64,000 nt of DNA from Pseudovirgaria hyperparasitica. Taxonomy: Eukaryota > Ascomycota > Dothideomycetes > Acrospermales > Acrospermaceae. Below are positions 36,420-48,431 of the stretch, in pieces. Position numbers and translations under genes: made by a program. The DNA is taken from the NCBI RefSeq assembly GCF_010093815.1, contig NW_022985556.1:494513-558512 (forward strand), written 5' to 3'. The notes below the pieces were generated by a model, which was not told the DNA's origin, made no database searches, and saw only the letters and a program-made list of their open reading frames with translations. Each line of letters begins with the position of its first letter. The first letter of the stretch is position 1.

Positions 36420-36516
36420 AGCGGTGGTAGTAGTAGTAGTAGTGCGAGTAGTGGTAGTAGTGGTAGTAGTGGTAGTAGTGGTAGTAGTGGTAGTAGTGGT
36501 AGTAGTGGTAGTAGTG
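36420..36516. repeat. Imperfect (GTAGTAGTG)n trinucleotide tract
   Basis: About 95 bp of GTA/GTG triplets, giving poly-Ser or poly-Val frames on + and poly-Thr or poly-Tyr frames on -, all spurious. It lies about 600 bp upstream of the MOT1 start. Confidence 0.9.
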
Positions 36517-36890
36517 ATGGTTGGTGGTGCAGGTCCGTCCGTCGGTCGGTCCAGGTGCAGCAGGTGCAGGAGTGGATGTGTGGGTGTGGGTGTGGGTGGA
36601 TTGATGATTTCTCTCCTTCTTCTCTTGGTGTGCGGCGGGCGGCGCTTTCTCTTTCTCTTTATAAATCTCACCCGCAAAGCCCACTCGATACCACCCCTGT
36701 CCCGGTAGACCAATCAGCTGCGTCAGGATCAGATACACCAGTCTACTTTGGGCTTAGACTCCCGCTTCGCCGACATTTGCATTTTTTTCCTTCACCACCG
36801 ACTGGTGAGATTCCACGTGCTGCAAATGGGCGTAAGAATGAGGGTGAGGGTGTGTGTGTGACATGTGTGAGTGAGTGAGTGAATGGCCAC

Positions 36891-36891
36891 G

Positions 36892-36968
<77 letters not shown>
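36891..36968. repeat. (GTT)26 microsatellite
   Basis: Uninterrupted 26-unit trinucleotide tract; its reverse complement would read as poly-Gln or poly-Asn. No gene model supports translation. A variable-number locus is likely. Confidence 0.95.
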
Positions 36969-37476
36969 CATCAACTATTCCTCTCTCAAGACATGATTCT
37001 ACTGCCAGGCAGCACTGCGACAACAACATGAGTTGCGAACAGCTGTCCTTTTAGTGATGGATATTGGGTGAACGACGTTAAGGGACTAGAGTAATCCTGC
37101 ATTAAGCTCTCGCGTGTGCCCTACTATTATTATTACTAGTGTCAATCAATTTAGTGTGTATGCGCATGTGCCTGACTTCCTGCCTGATCTCTCTGCCTGA
37201 CACTGCAAATATGCTGCCTGATCCCCGTCACCCCGGACCGTCCAGCTGTCACTTTGTCTTTCCTCTCTCCTCCTTCACCGATGATGCTGCTGCTGCATCC
37301 GCCACCAGATCTCGTGACACCCATACCATATATTCCCAATTTCATATTTCCACCCTCACATATTATTGGAGTGTCAGAGTCCGTTACTATAACATTCCTA
37401 TATTGATCACGCTCGAGATGTGAGCCTATCATTCATTCATTCGTCATTATCATTACCATCATCATGGACCCTGACT

Positions 37477-37516
37477 GAGACTCACCATGCATCATCGAGA
37501 CTCACCATGCATCATC
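37477..37516. repeat. Exact tandem duplication of a 20-bp unit
   Basis: Unit GAGACTCACCATGCATCATC occurs twice in direct succession without mismatch. Confidence 0.9.
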
Positions 37517-38236
37517 CCTGTGCCTTTCCGGGGTGGTGGCCTGACCCTTGACACCGCCTCACCTGCATTGGTATATCCCATCCTGCACGTGACTGTTACC
37601 CATTGACGCCTCAGGCACCCTTCCATATCAACCTCAACCTCTTGCCTCTTTTCCTACTACCTACATACCTACCTTCTACCTACCTCTACCTACCTCTACC
37701 TATCTGTTCACTCTGCATCGTGGCAATCGTTTGACTTGAAAACCACTGCACTTGTGACTGCGAAGTCACTGCAACCTAACATCGTACTACGCTCTTGGCC
37801 ACATAAGCCATGAGCAGTCAATCAGTAATCCACATCTCTATACATCCACCATGAAGAGACACACCATGCCCGAACGAGGATGAGAGTGTAGGCGACGACG
37901 GGGATACTCATCACGAAACTTTCCAGAAAGGACTGGCAGCCCAAAAAAGTACAGACAGCATCACGTCACATTCCGCAACCGAACATGCCTACTTCCATGT
38001 CTGAACAATGGGAATATGCGCCACCCACCTTCGAAACAGGCTAACAGGAAATATGCAACTTCATTGTCCGACATATTCAAGGCAATACATTTGCTTACTC
38101 GTTTTCATTTCTGGAAACCGGTTCGCAATGCCCTGTGTGGCACTGTAAACTGTACCTTAGCCTGGCCGAAGTCCGCTCCTCACTTTCACCTTCACCTTCA
38201 ACAACCATCGACGAACAGTCATCCAGCCTGTCTACC

Positions 38237-39316
38237 ATGCCTCTCTCTATCGACTCCTCCAGCACTGACAACACCGATATAAGCCCCTCATCTCCATGCC
38301 AAAGAGGTCCGTCACCACCGCCAGAAACACCCTCGAAGCAGCCTCTTACCTTCGACTTCCTCGGCCTACCACCTGAGCTCCGCAATCGCAGCTACTTCTA
38401 CTACACCCAGTCTTGCCTATACCCACCCGAACATGAAGACGTGCCCATAGTAATAAATGAAGGTGACGAGCTCTGCCAGTACGCATGCGACTTCCAGAAC
38501 CGGCTCTTCAAAATGCTCGTCAATCGAGCATCCTTCCAGCCTCCACTAGGGAAAGTCTGCCGCCAAATCTCCACCGAATTCACTCCCCTTTTCCAGAACA
38601 ACACCGTACTCTGTCTCGGGCTGGTGGCCAGTGGCTCCTACGCCGCGAACTACATGGACGTAACAAAATACAAACCTGAAACCCCCGTCTTGTTCCGCAG
38701 AATTCATGTACTCTTTATGAATACTATCACAGTCGATGAGGACTACCTTTGGTTGCTACGCCGTTTGGTCGTTTCCCATTATGTCCATTTTGCCATCGAC
38801 CTAGGGCCCCTCCCACCACCCACACAACCCGAATCTAACCCCAAATCCACCAACATCACCCCCAACCCCACCAAACGCACCTTCACCGTCCACGCCATAT
38901 TCAAAACCGAACAAGCACCGCCGCTCGACCGATCCGCCGTAAACCTAACGCGCAACATAGCCCTCTACCTCTGCCGCTTCCTCGCCGACCGCCTGGCAGA
39001 GCAGCGCGCCCTCATCCCGCACCTGCCCGTCTTCACCGTATCGGCCCTGGGCCTCGCCCTGGCCGCACTCGGCGAGGCCTTTGTCTACGCAGAGGACTGG
39101 GTCTCGAACAGAGAGTCGTTCCTCAAGTATCGTGCCCGCGGTCTGTCCTCGTACGTACCCGCGTGGGAGCAGCCGGAATTTGTACAGTCCGTCTCCTCCG
39201 GGCGCGGCGGTGGTCTGGTGGTGAAGGAAGTGCGGAGTTACAGGCCCGACTGCTACTACAACAAAAGTATCGGAATGAGCACAGACTGGAGATCCGACTT
39301 TTTGTATTCTTCTTAG
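38237..39316 (+). CDS. Hypothetical protein with F-box-like N-terminal motif
   Basis: Single exon of 359 residues from the first ATG in frame with good context (ACCATGCC); the frame stays open upstream to about 38135 but without an ATG. After a Ser/Thr/Pro-rich leader, the sequence FDFLGLPPELRNRSYFYY is the short F-box-like motif found in a large family of Pleosporales/Dothideomycete proteins of unknown function. It is followed by CRQISTEFTPLFQNNT and a helical C-terminal half (LALAALGEAFVYAEDW). Such proteins have LPPELRN at the same place but rarely have a known partner. Function not assigned. The 3' flank is full of microsatellites. Confidence 0.65.
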   Translation: MPLSIDSSSTDNTDISPSSPCQRGPSPPPETPSKQPLTFDFLGLPPELRNRSYFYYTQSCLYPPEHEDVPIVINEGDELCQYACDFQNRLFKMLVNRASFQPPLGKVCRQISTEFTPLFQNNTVLCLGLVASGSYAANYMDVTKYKPETPVLFRRIHVLFMNTITVDEDYLWLLRRLVVSHYVHFAIDLGPLPPPTQPESNPKSTNITPNPTKRTFTVHAIFKTEQAPPLDRSAVNLTRNIALYLCRFLADRLAEQRALIPHLPVFTVSALGLALAALGEAFVYAEDWVSNRESFLKYRARGLSSYVPAWEQPEFVQSVSSGRGGGLVVKEVRSYRPDCYYNKSIGMSTDWRSDFLYSS

Positions 39317-39601
39317 AACCCTTTGACTCTCTCTCTTGGCACTTTTGATTTTCTTAACTCTTTTTTTTTTTTCTTTTCTTTTACCCCTAATTGGGGGATT
39401 CTATCAAAATCTCTCATCTACTTACCTACCTACCTATCTACCTACCTATCTACCTCTATAGAGTATCTAAACACTATACTAGCTTATATATATATAGACT
39501 ATTTTTTCATATATATATAGACCGACATCTTCGTAGGAGATTTATAAGGACCTGTTATTACTTTTGTACTAAAAAAGGAATTTCTTCTTCTATTCTGTCT
39601 T

Positions 39602-39648
<47 letters not shown>

Positions 39649-40755
39649 GGGGAGAGAGAGGGAGAGAGAGAGGAGTAGGTTTAGAGCTGTACGTACTGCA
39701 CTGGGACTGATTAAAGTATTTATTTACTATAGAGCGAGCGAGGGAGGGAGCATTATGCGGCAAGATAGATATACATACACACACACAAACGCACACGCAC
39801 ACAAACACACACGCACACAAACGCACAAACACACACACACACACACACAGTGTCAATACAACACACAGTCTACATCACCACTCTCTCCATTTCTACATAG
39901 CTACTCTGAGATAATCCCTTCACCCTTTCCCCTTTCCCTTCCCCCTCTCCTTTCCCTCCACCATGGCCATCTACCATCCATCATCATCCATACCCATATC
40001 CACACCCATCCTCCCACATCAAATCCCCCAGCACAGCACAGCAGCATGCAAACCCCACCCAAAACGCACGCCGAATGCACAAAAGACAAAAAAAAAAACG
40101 AACAAAAAAAGAAAAAATAGACCATCAAATCCAAAGGAAAAGAAAGCGGCGCGCTTTGTTCAACACCCCACCAATATACCCTTGTCCTGCCCTGTCCTGT
40201 CCTGTCCTTTCTTTATTCCTTTCCTGAAACACACATCCACAGACACACACACACTAAGCCGTGACGCCCAAATTACAAAACTGACAAAGATGGCGACAAA
40301 GAGGGAGGGGGGGAGGCAGTCGATTCGGAGGGCGGGGGGGATAGAACAATGCTAGTATGTATAATGACCAGTCTCCGCGGCGCCTGCTGCTTGTGTCAAA
40401 GAAGCAGCCAGCGAGGCAAAAGACGTCCCGTCTATATGCGAGTGACAACGTGTTGTTCCGAATACAAAGAAAAAAGCCTGCTTGGAGACAAGAAACGGCC
40501 AAACTAAGACAAAAAAAAAACTGGGAATGCGTGATTTGCGCCAAAGCCTATTACGGAAACAAGATATCTGCCGAGGTTTCGAAAGAAGAAAAAAAAAGTG
40601 TCCGAGGATTACACACTGATGTAATGAGATGGTAAGTCGGTCGTGGCGAGGCATGATATTTGCCCTCTTGAACAATTCAGCTGCGCTTCACAGCATCAGG
40701 CATAGTGAAGCCGCTTGCCTCTGTGTATACGGTGCGGTGCGTTGCGTTGCGTGGT
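39317..40755. repeat. Microsatellite-dense convergent interval
   Basis: Includes T-rich and TACC/TATC runs (39359-39460), a (GA)n tract at about 39603-39674, a (CA)n-rich tract (about 39773-39850), a (CCTGT)n run near 40187-40207 and A-runs (40089-40117). No gene seen between the F-box-like gene (+) and the PAS kinase (-). Confidence 0.75.
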
Positions 40756-43700
40756 CTATTTCTCAATCTGCATGTGGCACCACGGATGTTCTAGCACCTG
40801 GCCAATGGTGATGCGATTGTCGACGTCGCGGTTCAGCATCTTGCGGATGAGGTCGATGCTCTCGTTGCTCATCACGTACGGAACGCGCAGATCGTGATCC
40901 ATGATCTCGTCGATGCTATAGAATGGGTTTTCCTTGTAGACGATGGTGTATAAGAGAATGCCGAGGGCCCACACATCTTGCTCTTTGCCTCGGTAAGATT
41001 TACCGGCAAGGACTTCTGGCGCAGCGTAATCTGTAACTGTGTTAGTGCTGATTTGCTGTAAGACCCTTGGTAGATACTATGGAGTTATATGAGACAGGTC
41101 GTGCTTACCTATGGTCCCGACAAAGACGTCAAAGGGTCCATTCTTGATATATGCTGCGCTTCCAAAGTCGATGAGCTTGATGTTGCCTTCGCCATCGAGA
41201 ATGACATTCTCGTCCTTGATGTCACGATGCACAACCTTTGCTCTGGTATGGAGATGATGTATGGCTTCGGCGACCTGGATGAAGATGTTGCGGCATTCCA
41301 GTTCCTCCATATTCACTCTCAGCTCTATGTAGTCGAAGAGATCCATGCCGGGCAGCCCATGTGGCACCATTTCGATGTAATAGTTGACATCATCCTCAAA
41401 GAAGTCGGCCATCTCGACAATGTTTGGGTGCTTGAAGCCGTCTCGTCGTAGGTAGTCGAGGACGTGGATCTCCAGCGGAACCGTTCCCAGTCTGCGATCT
41501 CGGGTCCACGTATCGACAAGGATGCGTCGCTTAGTCACGTACTTGATGACGGCCTTCTTGGAGTTTCCCTTGTATCGACAAAGCTTGACTTGGCCATACG
41601 CGCCCTGTCCCATCTCTTCTATTATTGCGAAATCGTTGATACTCTTCTTCCTTGGCGGCGCAGCGGCCGCCAGTGTGGTTTTCTCTGATGCGGCGCCGAG
41701 TGCGGCAATGTCTGGCATGTTTGGTACAGAATCAGATTGGGCTTCTTTCAGTTGTTGTGACAAGATTGAGATTGGTAGTGGCAAGGCTTTTGTATCGGCG
41801 TCGTCGGAGTCATCGGCCTCTGGGGCTGGTGCAGGAATGACTGACTGGCCTGGTGATGGCTGACGGGGTGGTGTGCCTGGCCGAGACATCGGCTGCGTGA
41901 CGGGGCCGACCCCGTGATTTGTAGCGTGCAGGTGGCGCGAATATGTCACCCACAACGCATATACAATGTCCGAGGGCTTGCTTTGTACACTCTCTTCATC
42001 CTCTTCATGCCTTTCATCGAGCGTGTTTGAGCTAGACTTTGTCGGCGACTTGTCGCTTTTGACTACGCGCATCTGTACGTCCACCATGATTTCCGAGCCA
42101 TCACGGTGCAGCGCAGGCAACCCACTAGGCTTCAGAAATAAAGAGGCCGCCGCATCTGTTTTGCCTTCGCGCATCGCCAACAGCGCCCTTGCACGTCTGA
42201 AGCTGTGTTCCGGAATCACAATGCCGTCAACCAGGTCAACATTGTCCTCGTCAGTCATGACACCGAGGATGCGATCGAACGAGGGAATGAGCTGGTTAAC
42301 GTGCAAGCCCTCTGGTTTCGCCTGACCGAAGAGTGCCGAAAGGAAAACAGTATTTGAGCTTGCGACTTCGAGAGACGCTGCACGGAGGACCACGATGCCT
42401 GCAATGTGCGGGAAGCTGGAGACGCGAAACGTCGGCTCGTTGAGCATCGGCTCCACGCAGATTGGGATGTTGATGCTGTTGGATGTATGTGCGGTGAAGT
42501 TGCGCAACTCGTTGATTTTATCGTAGTCAAGTGCGCCCGTATTCGTGCCTGCCCGTTTTGGAATTCCTGGTATTAACCTCTGGACATCCATGCCTCGTCG
42601 GATGCGATCACCACCCCATATTGCTCCTGTTGCACCAGAACTCTTCACCACGCAGCCAACCTCATCGACAGTCAGTTCGACGACATCTTCTGCAATCTCT
42701 TCTAGAACCCAAATCAGTCCACCACGCTTCTCTTTGACCCACAAGCTGGCAGAGCCAACTGCCCCGTTGCGTTTCTGAATCGGTACGACATCTCCACATA
42801 GGATGACGCCCCGACTTTTGTGAGCCGTGTGGTTTGGGTTGGCCTTGGTGGTGGTGGCACGGCTATATGAGGATCCAGCCCCATCGTCTGTCTGCGATCG
42901 GGCTTTCGAGATTCTGGACGGCGGTTTCTTCAAAAGGCGAGCAGTGACACCATTGCCCATCGCGAGACTGGCGACAGGAGGTGGGTGGTTTGGATGTACT
43001 GGTATGTCACGTTTCGTGGAGCCCAAGTCAGGGTCTTTAAGCTTCTCTTCTAGCCATTTCCGACGTTCTTCTCGTACCACTTCTAGTATACCGAGTTTCC
43101 GCACCTCTGCTCTTGTCACTCCAAATACCAAACATGCGAGATCGTTTGCCGAAGTAATGGTCCAAGGGTATTTTGCGTCTGTTGTGAAGATAGCTTGTGC
43201 CGCTGGCGACCACCGGTTGCCGTGACCATGTGGTGCTGGGTGTCCTGATGGTGGAGCTATAGCTGACATTGGCTGAGGAGATGTGATGAGGGCGCTTGGT
43301 TGTATGATCTGGTCGAGTTTCGGGTCCTCCCCAACAATGTATGGTTGTGCGAGTGCGTCATTGAGTTTTGTTTGTAGAGTAAGGGGCCCAATATCAGTGT
43401 AGGTTCGCTTCAAGGAGGCTCGTGGACCACGACCCGAGGATCTATGTGATTCCGGTGACGCTGTAAACCTGAAAGTGTGAGGGTCTGCTGTAGGGCTGAT
43501 GAGGTCTTGGTCCATAACGGTAGCACTACTTGGCTCTTGCATTTGTGAAGAGCTTCCACCGGACACTGTACGGGAAGTTTCGTCAGACGATTGCCCCTCT
43601 CTGATGTCAGTCGGACTTTCAGATCGGAAAAAACTCTTTTCGAATATGTTCTCTCCACTCGCAATGGCTGGACCAGTGATGGGACCAAGAGCTCCGAGCG

Positions 43701-44575
43701 CAGCTGCATTTGACGCATCTTGACCTATGAGATTCGCTCTTTGCAACAATTCCATCATACTCTGAATTTCTGTGTCGCCCGTGAGCTTCGCCTGAGCTTG
43801 CAAGATGGCTGGATTGTTGGCGGCCCAACCCTTGTCTCGCATGAAATCTATGCTTCTCTTTAGCACGTTCTGTCGGCTATATATGGACTCTTCGGATTGG
43901 TGGGCGAAGGAGAAAGAATGGAGCGATTCGGAGGGAAAGCGTGTCAGGTCTTCGCTGAAATTGAATGCACCGGGTGAAGTAGGCCCAGAAGGCAACGTTG
44001 ACGACGGTCGGCGAGAGGGAGGGAGTGATAGGTTCAAGGATGCTGCACGTGAATTGGATGCAGTGCCGGTGCCTGCATTTGGCTGTACTCGAAGCGAAGG
44101 TTGCTGTCTTATGCGGCGAAGACCTGAGAGACCCAGGCCATGTTCGTGCTCGGGAACTACAGGGGACCTGGAGACCCCAAGAATGATTAGAAGGAGAGAA
44201 AGAGAGGGGGCACTGGAGAGAGAGAGTCTTGTGCTTTGTTTGCCTTGTCAAGAGCTACGTCGAGTGTTGTGGGCGGGAGCCAAAGTTCCAGGTAGAAGTG
44301 ATTGTTGAATGGGAAAGTGGTTGGAGGAAACAACAGCACGTTTAGCACGGGAGGACCCACCTTGTCATACGGTCCATGCTTCCAGCATCAAAAGACATGC
44401 GCTGCCTCTGCGTGTCAACAGACAATTTAGCAGATGAGGCGTGTGCAGGCAGATTGCCTGCGCTTTTTGTCTTTTGCAGAGGGAGTTCGGCTGCGAGGAG
44501 GCCCGGCGAGGGCTGGGATGCGGGTGCGAACGAGGGGCTACTTGAAAATGAGAAGTCTAAATCGCGCCGTGGCAT
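40756..44575 (-). CDS. PSK1: PAS-domain serine/threonine kinase (PSK1/PSK2-type)
   Basis: Exons 44575-44361, 44167-41109 and 41030-40756, phases 2 and 1, 1182 residues. The N-terminus is Ser-rich and disordered. A PAS-like region begins near residue 390 (RWSPAAQAIFTTDAKYPWTITSANDLACLVFG), a second PAS-like region follows further on, and the kinase domain lies at about 914-1178: GQGAYGQVKL (P-loop), VIKYV (ATP Lys), HRDIKDENV (catalytic loop), DFGSA (Mg loop), APE completed by the last splice, and a CAMK-like C-lobe. All catalytic residues are present. Yeast PAS kinases phosphorylate UDP-glucose pyrophosphorylase and translation factors in response to carbon and cell-wall status, so a link of sugar use to glycan synthesis is likely. 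The first ATG follows an in-frame TAA. Confidence 0.93.
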
Positions 44576-46638
44576 TAGTTAGCAGACATTCCGGCGGTAC
44601 ATCAATCAAGCTCTCGTCTCCTCCCGACGACTGAAAAAAAAGCCCTCAAGTTCAGTATCGACGCGTTTGTGTGGTTTTTTTTCGCGTTGTCGCCTATCAA
44701 TGACGCCCACACGGCATTGGCGGTCTGATCGACAAGCTCATGGACGGCAAAGAGGCTTGCGCAGGACAGGTGGGAGGAGTAGGATCCACGTTCATGGTAG
44801 TCAGAGCAGCACTCACCATCATGAGTTGGCAGGCTCATCACAATCGAGTCCGCAACTGCGGACGACGGCAGCGAGATCGTGACGGTGGGAGTCGTGGCAA
44901 GCGGTCGGTCTTCGTAGCGTTCGGGTTTGTGCTTGTGTCGCGTTGAAAGGATAGGCCAGCTACCGAGCAAGGGATAGAGGCCCGGAGAGGGACAGACAGA
45001 TAGACAGACAGAGATCTATACAACGGCACCGCGAGCACGGAGTAGGGATATGGAAGAAAAAGCAGAGAAGAGGTCGGATGGGGATGCCAATTGGGGTGGA
45101 TTGACTGTGTTCAAGTCTAGATCAGAACAGAACAGCAGCAGTACAGAACAAAGGTATTACTGTATGAGGGTTCCCACGGTTCAGACGTCCACTATTCTCA
45201 CTGGGCTGGTGTTGGGGGGTCTTTTGAGAGGGGGGGAGGGGGGTGTGTCTTGGGGGAGGGGCAAGTAGTAGGCAAATCGGACCCTGAGGCCTGAGGTAAA
45301 ACTGGAGACTGGCTGGCTGGGAGTTTTGCACAGTCGACAGCTGGGGAGGACAGGCGACCGAGGGAGAGACCCACAAGAGTCAGCAATGCTCGAATCGCGT
45401 GGCGGAGAAAATCCCGAGATCTACTAGGAGCACGAGCACTGTCAGAAACGGTGCTGACAGTAGAGTAAGCGTAGGAGTAGGTACCTCCTATGCAGTAGAA
45501 AGTCTTGAAGTACTCTGTCTGCCCTTGGTTACTTAGTTACTACAGATGGTAGACGGATGAAAGGAAGCCCAAACAGGAACCCGGGAGAAGAAAAGCAGCA
45601 ATGGATGGCAGAGTGGGAAGGATTCGACACATATGTCTGACTACTGCACGAGGTACGGATCGAGATGGTAATAATACTGGCTGTTAATTGCTGCTGCTCC
45701 TAATAGATGAAGAAAGCTAGCAATGACTTTCGGAGGTTGCTATGACTATATTCCATGTACTTGATTATCGTAGAGTATGCTAGATTATCACCATGCATCA
45801 CTAATGCTCACTCACTGGTAATCTGGTACCTCTACTCACCACTCACAGTGCCCGTCCGCCACGGAGCAGTCTCCTGTTGCTGCAGGCCGTCAACCACCTC
45901 CGCCCTTATAATTTATTATACAGCTCTCGCCATCTTTTGACTTGTCAGTGGCACAAACTTCTCATCCCTTGATTCAAATGTTATGCCGGTCCGATCGGAT
46001 TGAGTACCAACCTGTCTGGAGCTGCGTGCGGCGTGTGGCGTGCTGCAGTGCTTGCTGTTCGACTACCGGTGTGCCACGACAGCCCTCGTGTATTACAAAA
46101 TGCAGCTCTCAGGCGTCTTACAACAACGACGGCGTCGCCAACAACACCTATTCTGTCACATAACTTCGACTTTGGTTCATCCCTATACAAAGCAATGTGC
46201 ACGTGAGGTTTATGTGAGGAGGCTGTGGCGATGCGGACAATTGCTGCTCCCTCGACTCGTGATGCAGAGAGGCCCGCGTATAGATCGTGTAGTCAGTATA
46301 CTAGAATAGATGGTACGCATGTGACATGTGCTCATCTGATCAATAGTTGGCTGAGCTGAGATGGATGATGGATGATGGGATCCTGGTTGTGGTTTTGCTT
46401 TGTGCTTGTGCTCTATGATCACGGGAGCCCCCCGCTGCACTTTCTCGGCCCGTGCCCGCGAGGCGCCGAGCTGTTACACGAAGCCTCCGCCAATTGGCTG
46501 CATATATACCTCTGTCAGCATTGTTGGGACGCGATCATTATCTATCCACAAACGTCCTTTGACTTTGGTGGTTGGAAGAGCACATTCTCGGATCGCTTCG
46601 TACTGGACTACCTACTTTCTCTGGCTCGACCAAAGAAT
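44576..46638. other. Intergenic, 5' side of the PAS kinase and 3' side of the aftiphilin-like gene
   Basis: Two kilobases without a gene I can support. The first 600 bp are probably the long 5' leader and promoter of the kinase (pyrimidine-rich on the - strand). Several frames of 60-90 codons exist but none has a family or splice support. Confidence 0.5.
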
Positions 46639-48431
46639 TCAGCGTTGTCGAAGCGATCCGTGATGTTCCTCCCAAAAGTTGCGGCATGCTATCCAGATCA
46701 GCCCCATCCTATCAGTCAAGTGAGTATATACTGTCTAGATTGCTTACCTCGATGCATGCTGGTCTTTTCAATCCACCATTCGCCAAAGCTGTCGTCCACA
46801 TCAACGTCGACTTTTGAAACCCTCTCGTTCCGCTTGAGCCCACAGAGTGCGCACTGATGTGGCGCCGTTATGCCGCCCTCACCATCTTTGATAATTCTGA
46901 CTGGCATGGCTTCCTGGATCTCGGGGACGCTACTCAGGTACACAGAGGGGTTGACTGAGTTGACACCTGCAACAACGGATCGCAGTCTGCCAAGCTGCTC
47001 GCGCCATGCTCGGACAACATCGAGCGTCTCTCGGTCTTCTCTAGCTGTTTCACTCTTGTCAACCCCGGTGAGTTTCATTCCGGAAGTGCCACGTGAAGAC
47101 GCAGGTCCGATTCGCATGCCTTGGGATAGGTGAGTGTCTCTTTTCCAGCGAGACTTCCTGCCAGCAATGACACGCGCGGCAACGATCGCAAGTAGCAAGT
47201 AGCCCCGGAGAAACTCGCCTACAGCCGGGTCTGATAATATGCGTTTCTTGAGATTGTGTGATTGAGCAGCCAAGGGTTTGAAAAGTTTATCTTGGGCAGT
47301 GGCGAAGAGTGGTGGGAATACAGACAGGAGAACGGCAGGTGGAGGTACATTTGTTGGTGGCAAGCTTTCTATCGAGGGCTCATAACCTAGAGGTGGCTTG
47401 ATCGAGGATGTTATGCGGGACACACATGTATCTTGCTCAGTATTTGCTGGTTTGGGAGGAGCAGTAGTCGGCTCCCAGTCTGCAAAATCATCCCATTCTT
47501 CGTCCTTGTGTAGAACCTTGGCCTGTGGCGGCCTCGATGCCATAGATGGGTCATCTTGAACACTTCTCTTGGGAGTTGAAATCAGCCGTTTCGCTAGTGG
47601 ATGAGATACCGACGCGCTTCCCTTCTGGTGGTCACCTTTACTGCTCTGCTTTCCCGTGACAGGAATCAGAGTATCTGTCGCAGTAACAGTAGGTGGTGGG
47701 CCAGTGTTCTTCGAATGCAGGCCAAAGCTCAGCACGTTCATGCCGCTGTTGAGGCCCAAGAGATCACTGCCAGTTGCTGTTGGAGTGACTGACTGCTCCA
47801 ACGGTGAAGTCACTCCGTCTTCGAAATCTCCAAAGTCATCATCATCCTCATCATTCTCTTGAACTGCGTCAAAGAGGACATCAGGATCAGGTGCTATCTT
47901 GTCGACCTTAGCCTGCAAAACAGGAGCTGATCTGTCAATACCACTTAGTCTCGTAGGCGACGATGACGAGATATTGCTCCAGTGCAATGACGATGCTTGG
48001 CCTGAGTCGTAGTCCCGCTGTGGAACAGTGGTTTGGTTTTGCTGGATAGTCGATGCGGCAGGTGCAATGTCTAGCAAATCAGGCATATACTGATTCAGCG
48101 AAGCAAGCGATCTAACCTCACTGGGTGAGTTAGAGTCTTTTGGCTGCTGAGGTGCATCCTCAAAGTCCCCAAAGTCTTCTTCTTCGTCGTATTCCTCGAC
48201 GTCTTCCTCAAAGGGTGCTTCAGCTTCATACGCTGAAAGAGCTTCTAGGATCTTTTTCCCAGGCTCAAAAGTCGGACCATGTGGACCGCGAGGCTTTGCA
48301 GCCTCAGATGCTTGGAATGCCTCGAAAGAAAAGGCGTTCTTGTTGTTCGACGCAGGCTTCTTCTGCTGTGGCGGGGCAGCTGGACGCTGTTCGGAAGGAT
48401 TTCCAAACGCCTCTAGTAGGTCGGACGACAT
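46639..48431 (-). CDS. Aftiphilin-like acidic DFGDF-motif trafficking protein
   Basis: Exons 48431-46748 and 46688-46639, phase 1, 577 residues. The 17-codon terminal exon replaces a read-through tail and restores a C-terminus rich in His/Trp/Arg (CRNFWEEHHG). The N-terminal half is disordered and acidic with repeated EEDFGDFEDA, DDDFGDFEDG and EEWDDFADW motifs; such DFxDF/WxxF peptides bind the gamma-ear of AP-1 and GGA adaptors in aftiphilin-type proteins. The C-terminal 200 residues are helical and end with CALCGLKRNERV followed by FGEWW. I infer a role in clathrin/AP-1 transport at the trans-Golgi or endosome; no fungal member is well characterised to my knowledge. Start ATG is followed by SSDLLEAFG. 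Confidence 0.6.

Larger units (their letters stand above)
35855..38236. other. Repeat-rich intergenic interval
   Basis: No gene supported in 2.4 kb. Contains a trinucleotide tract (36420-36516), a 26-unit GTT tract (36891-36968), a tandem 20-bp duplication (37477-37516) and TACC-rich runs (about 37665-37705). Long frames here are produced by the triplet repeats. Confidence 0.6.

Noticed and set aside
36267-36974. Poly-Thr, poly-Tyr, poly-Asn and poly-Gln frames
   Set aside because: Produced solely by trinucleotide repeats; no coding sequence around them.
43805-44308. + strand frame of 167 codons over the PAS kinase N-terminus
   Set aside because: Antisense to a well-supported, spliced kinase gene; crosses its first intron.
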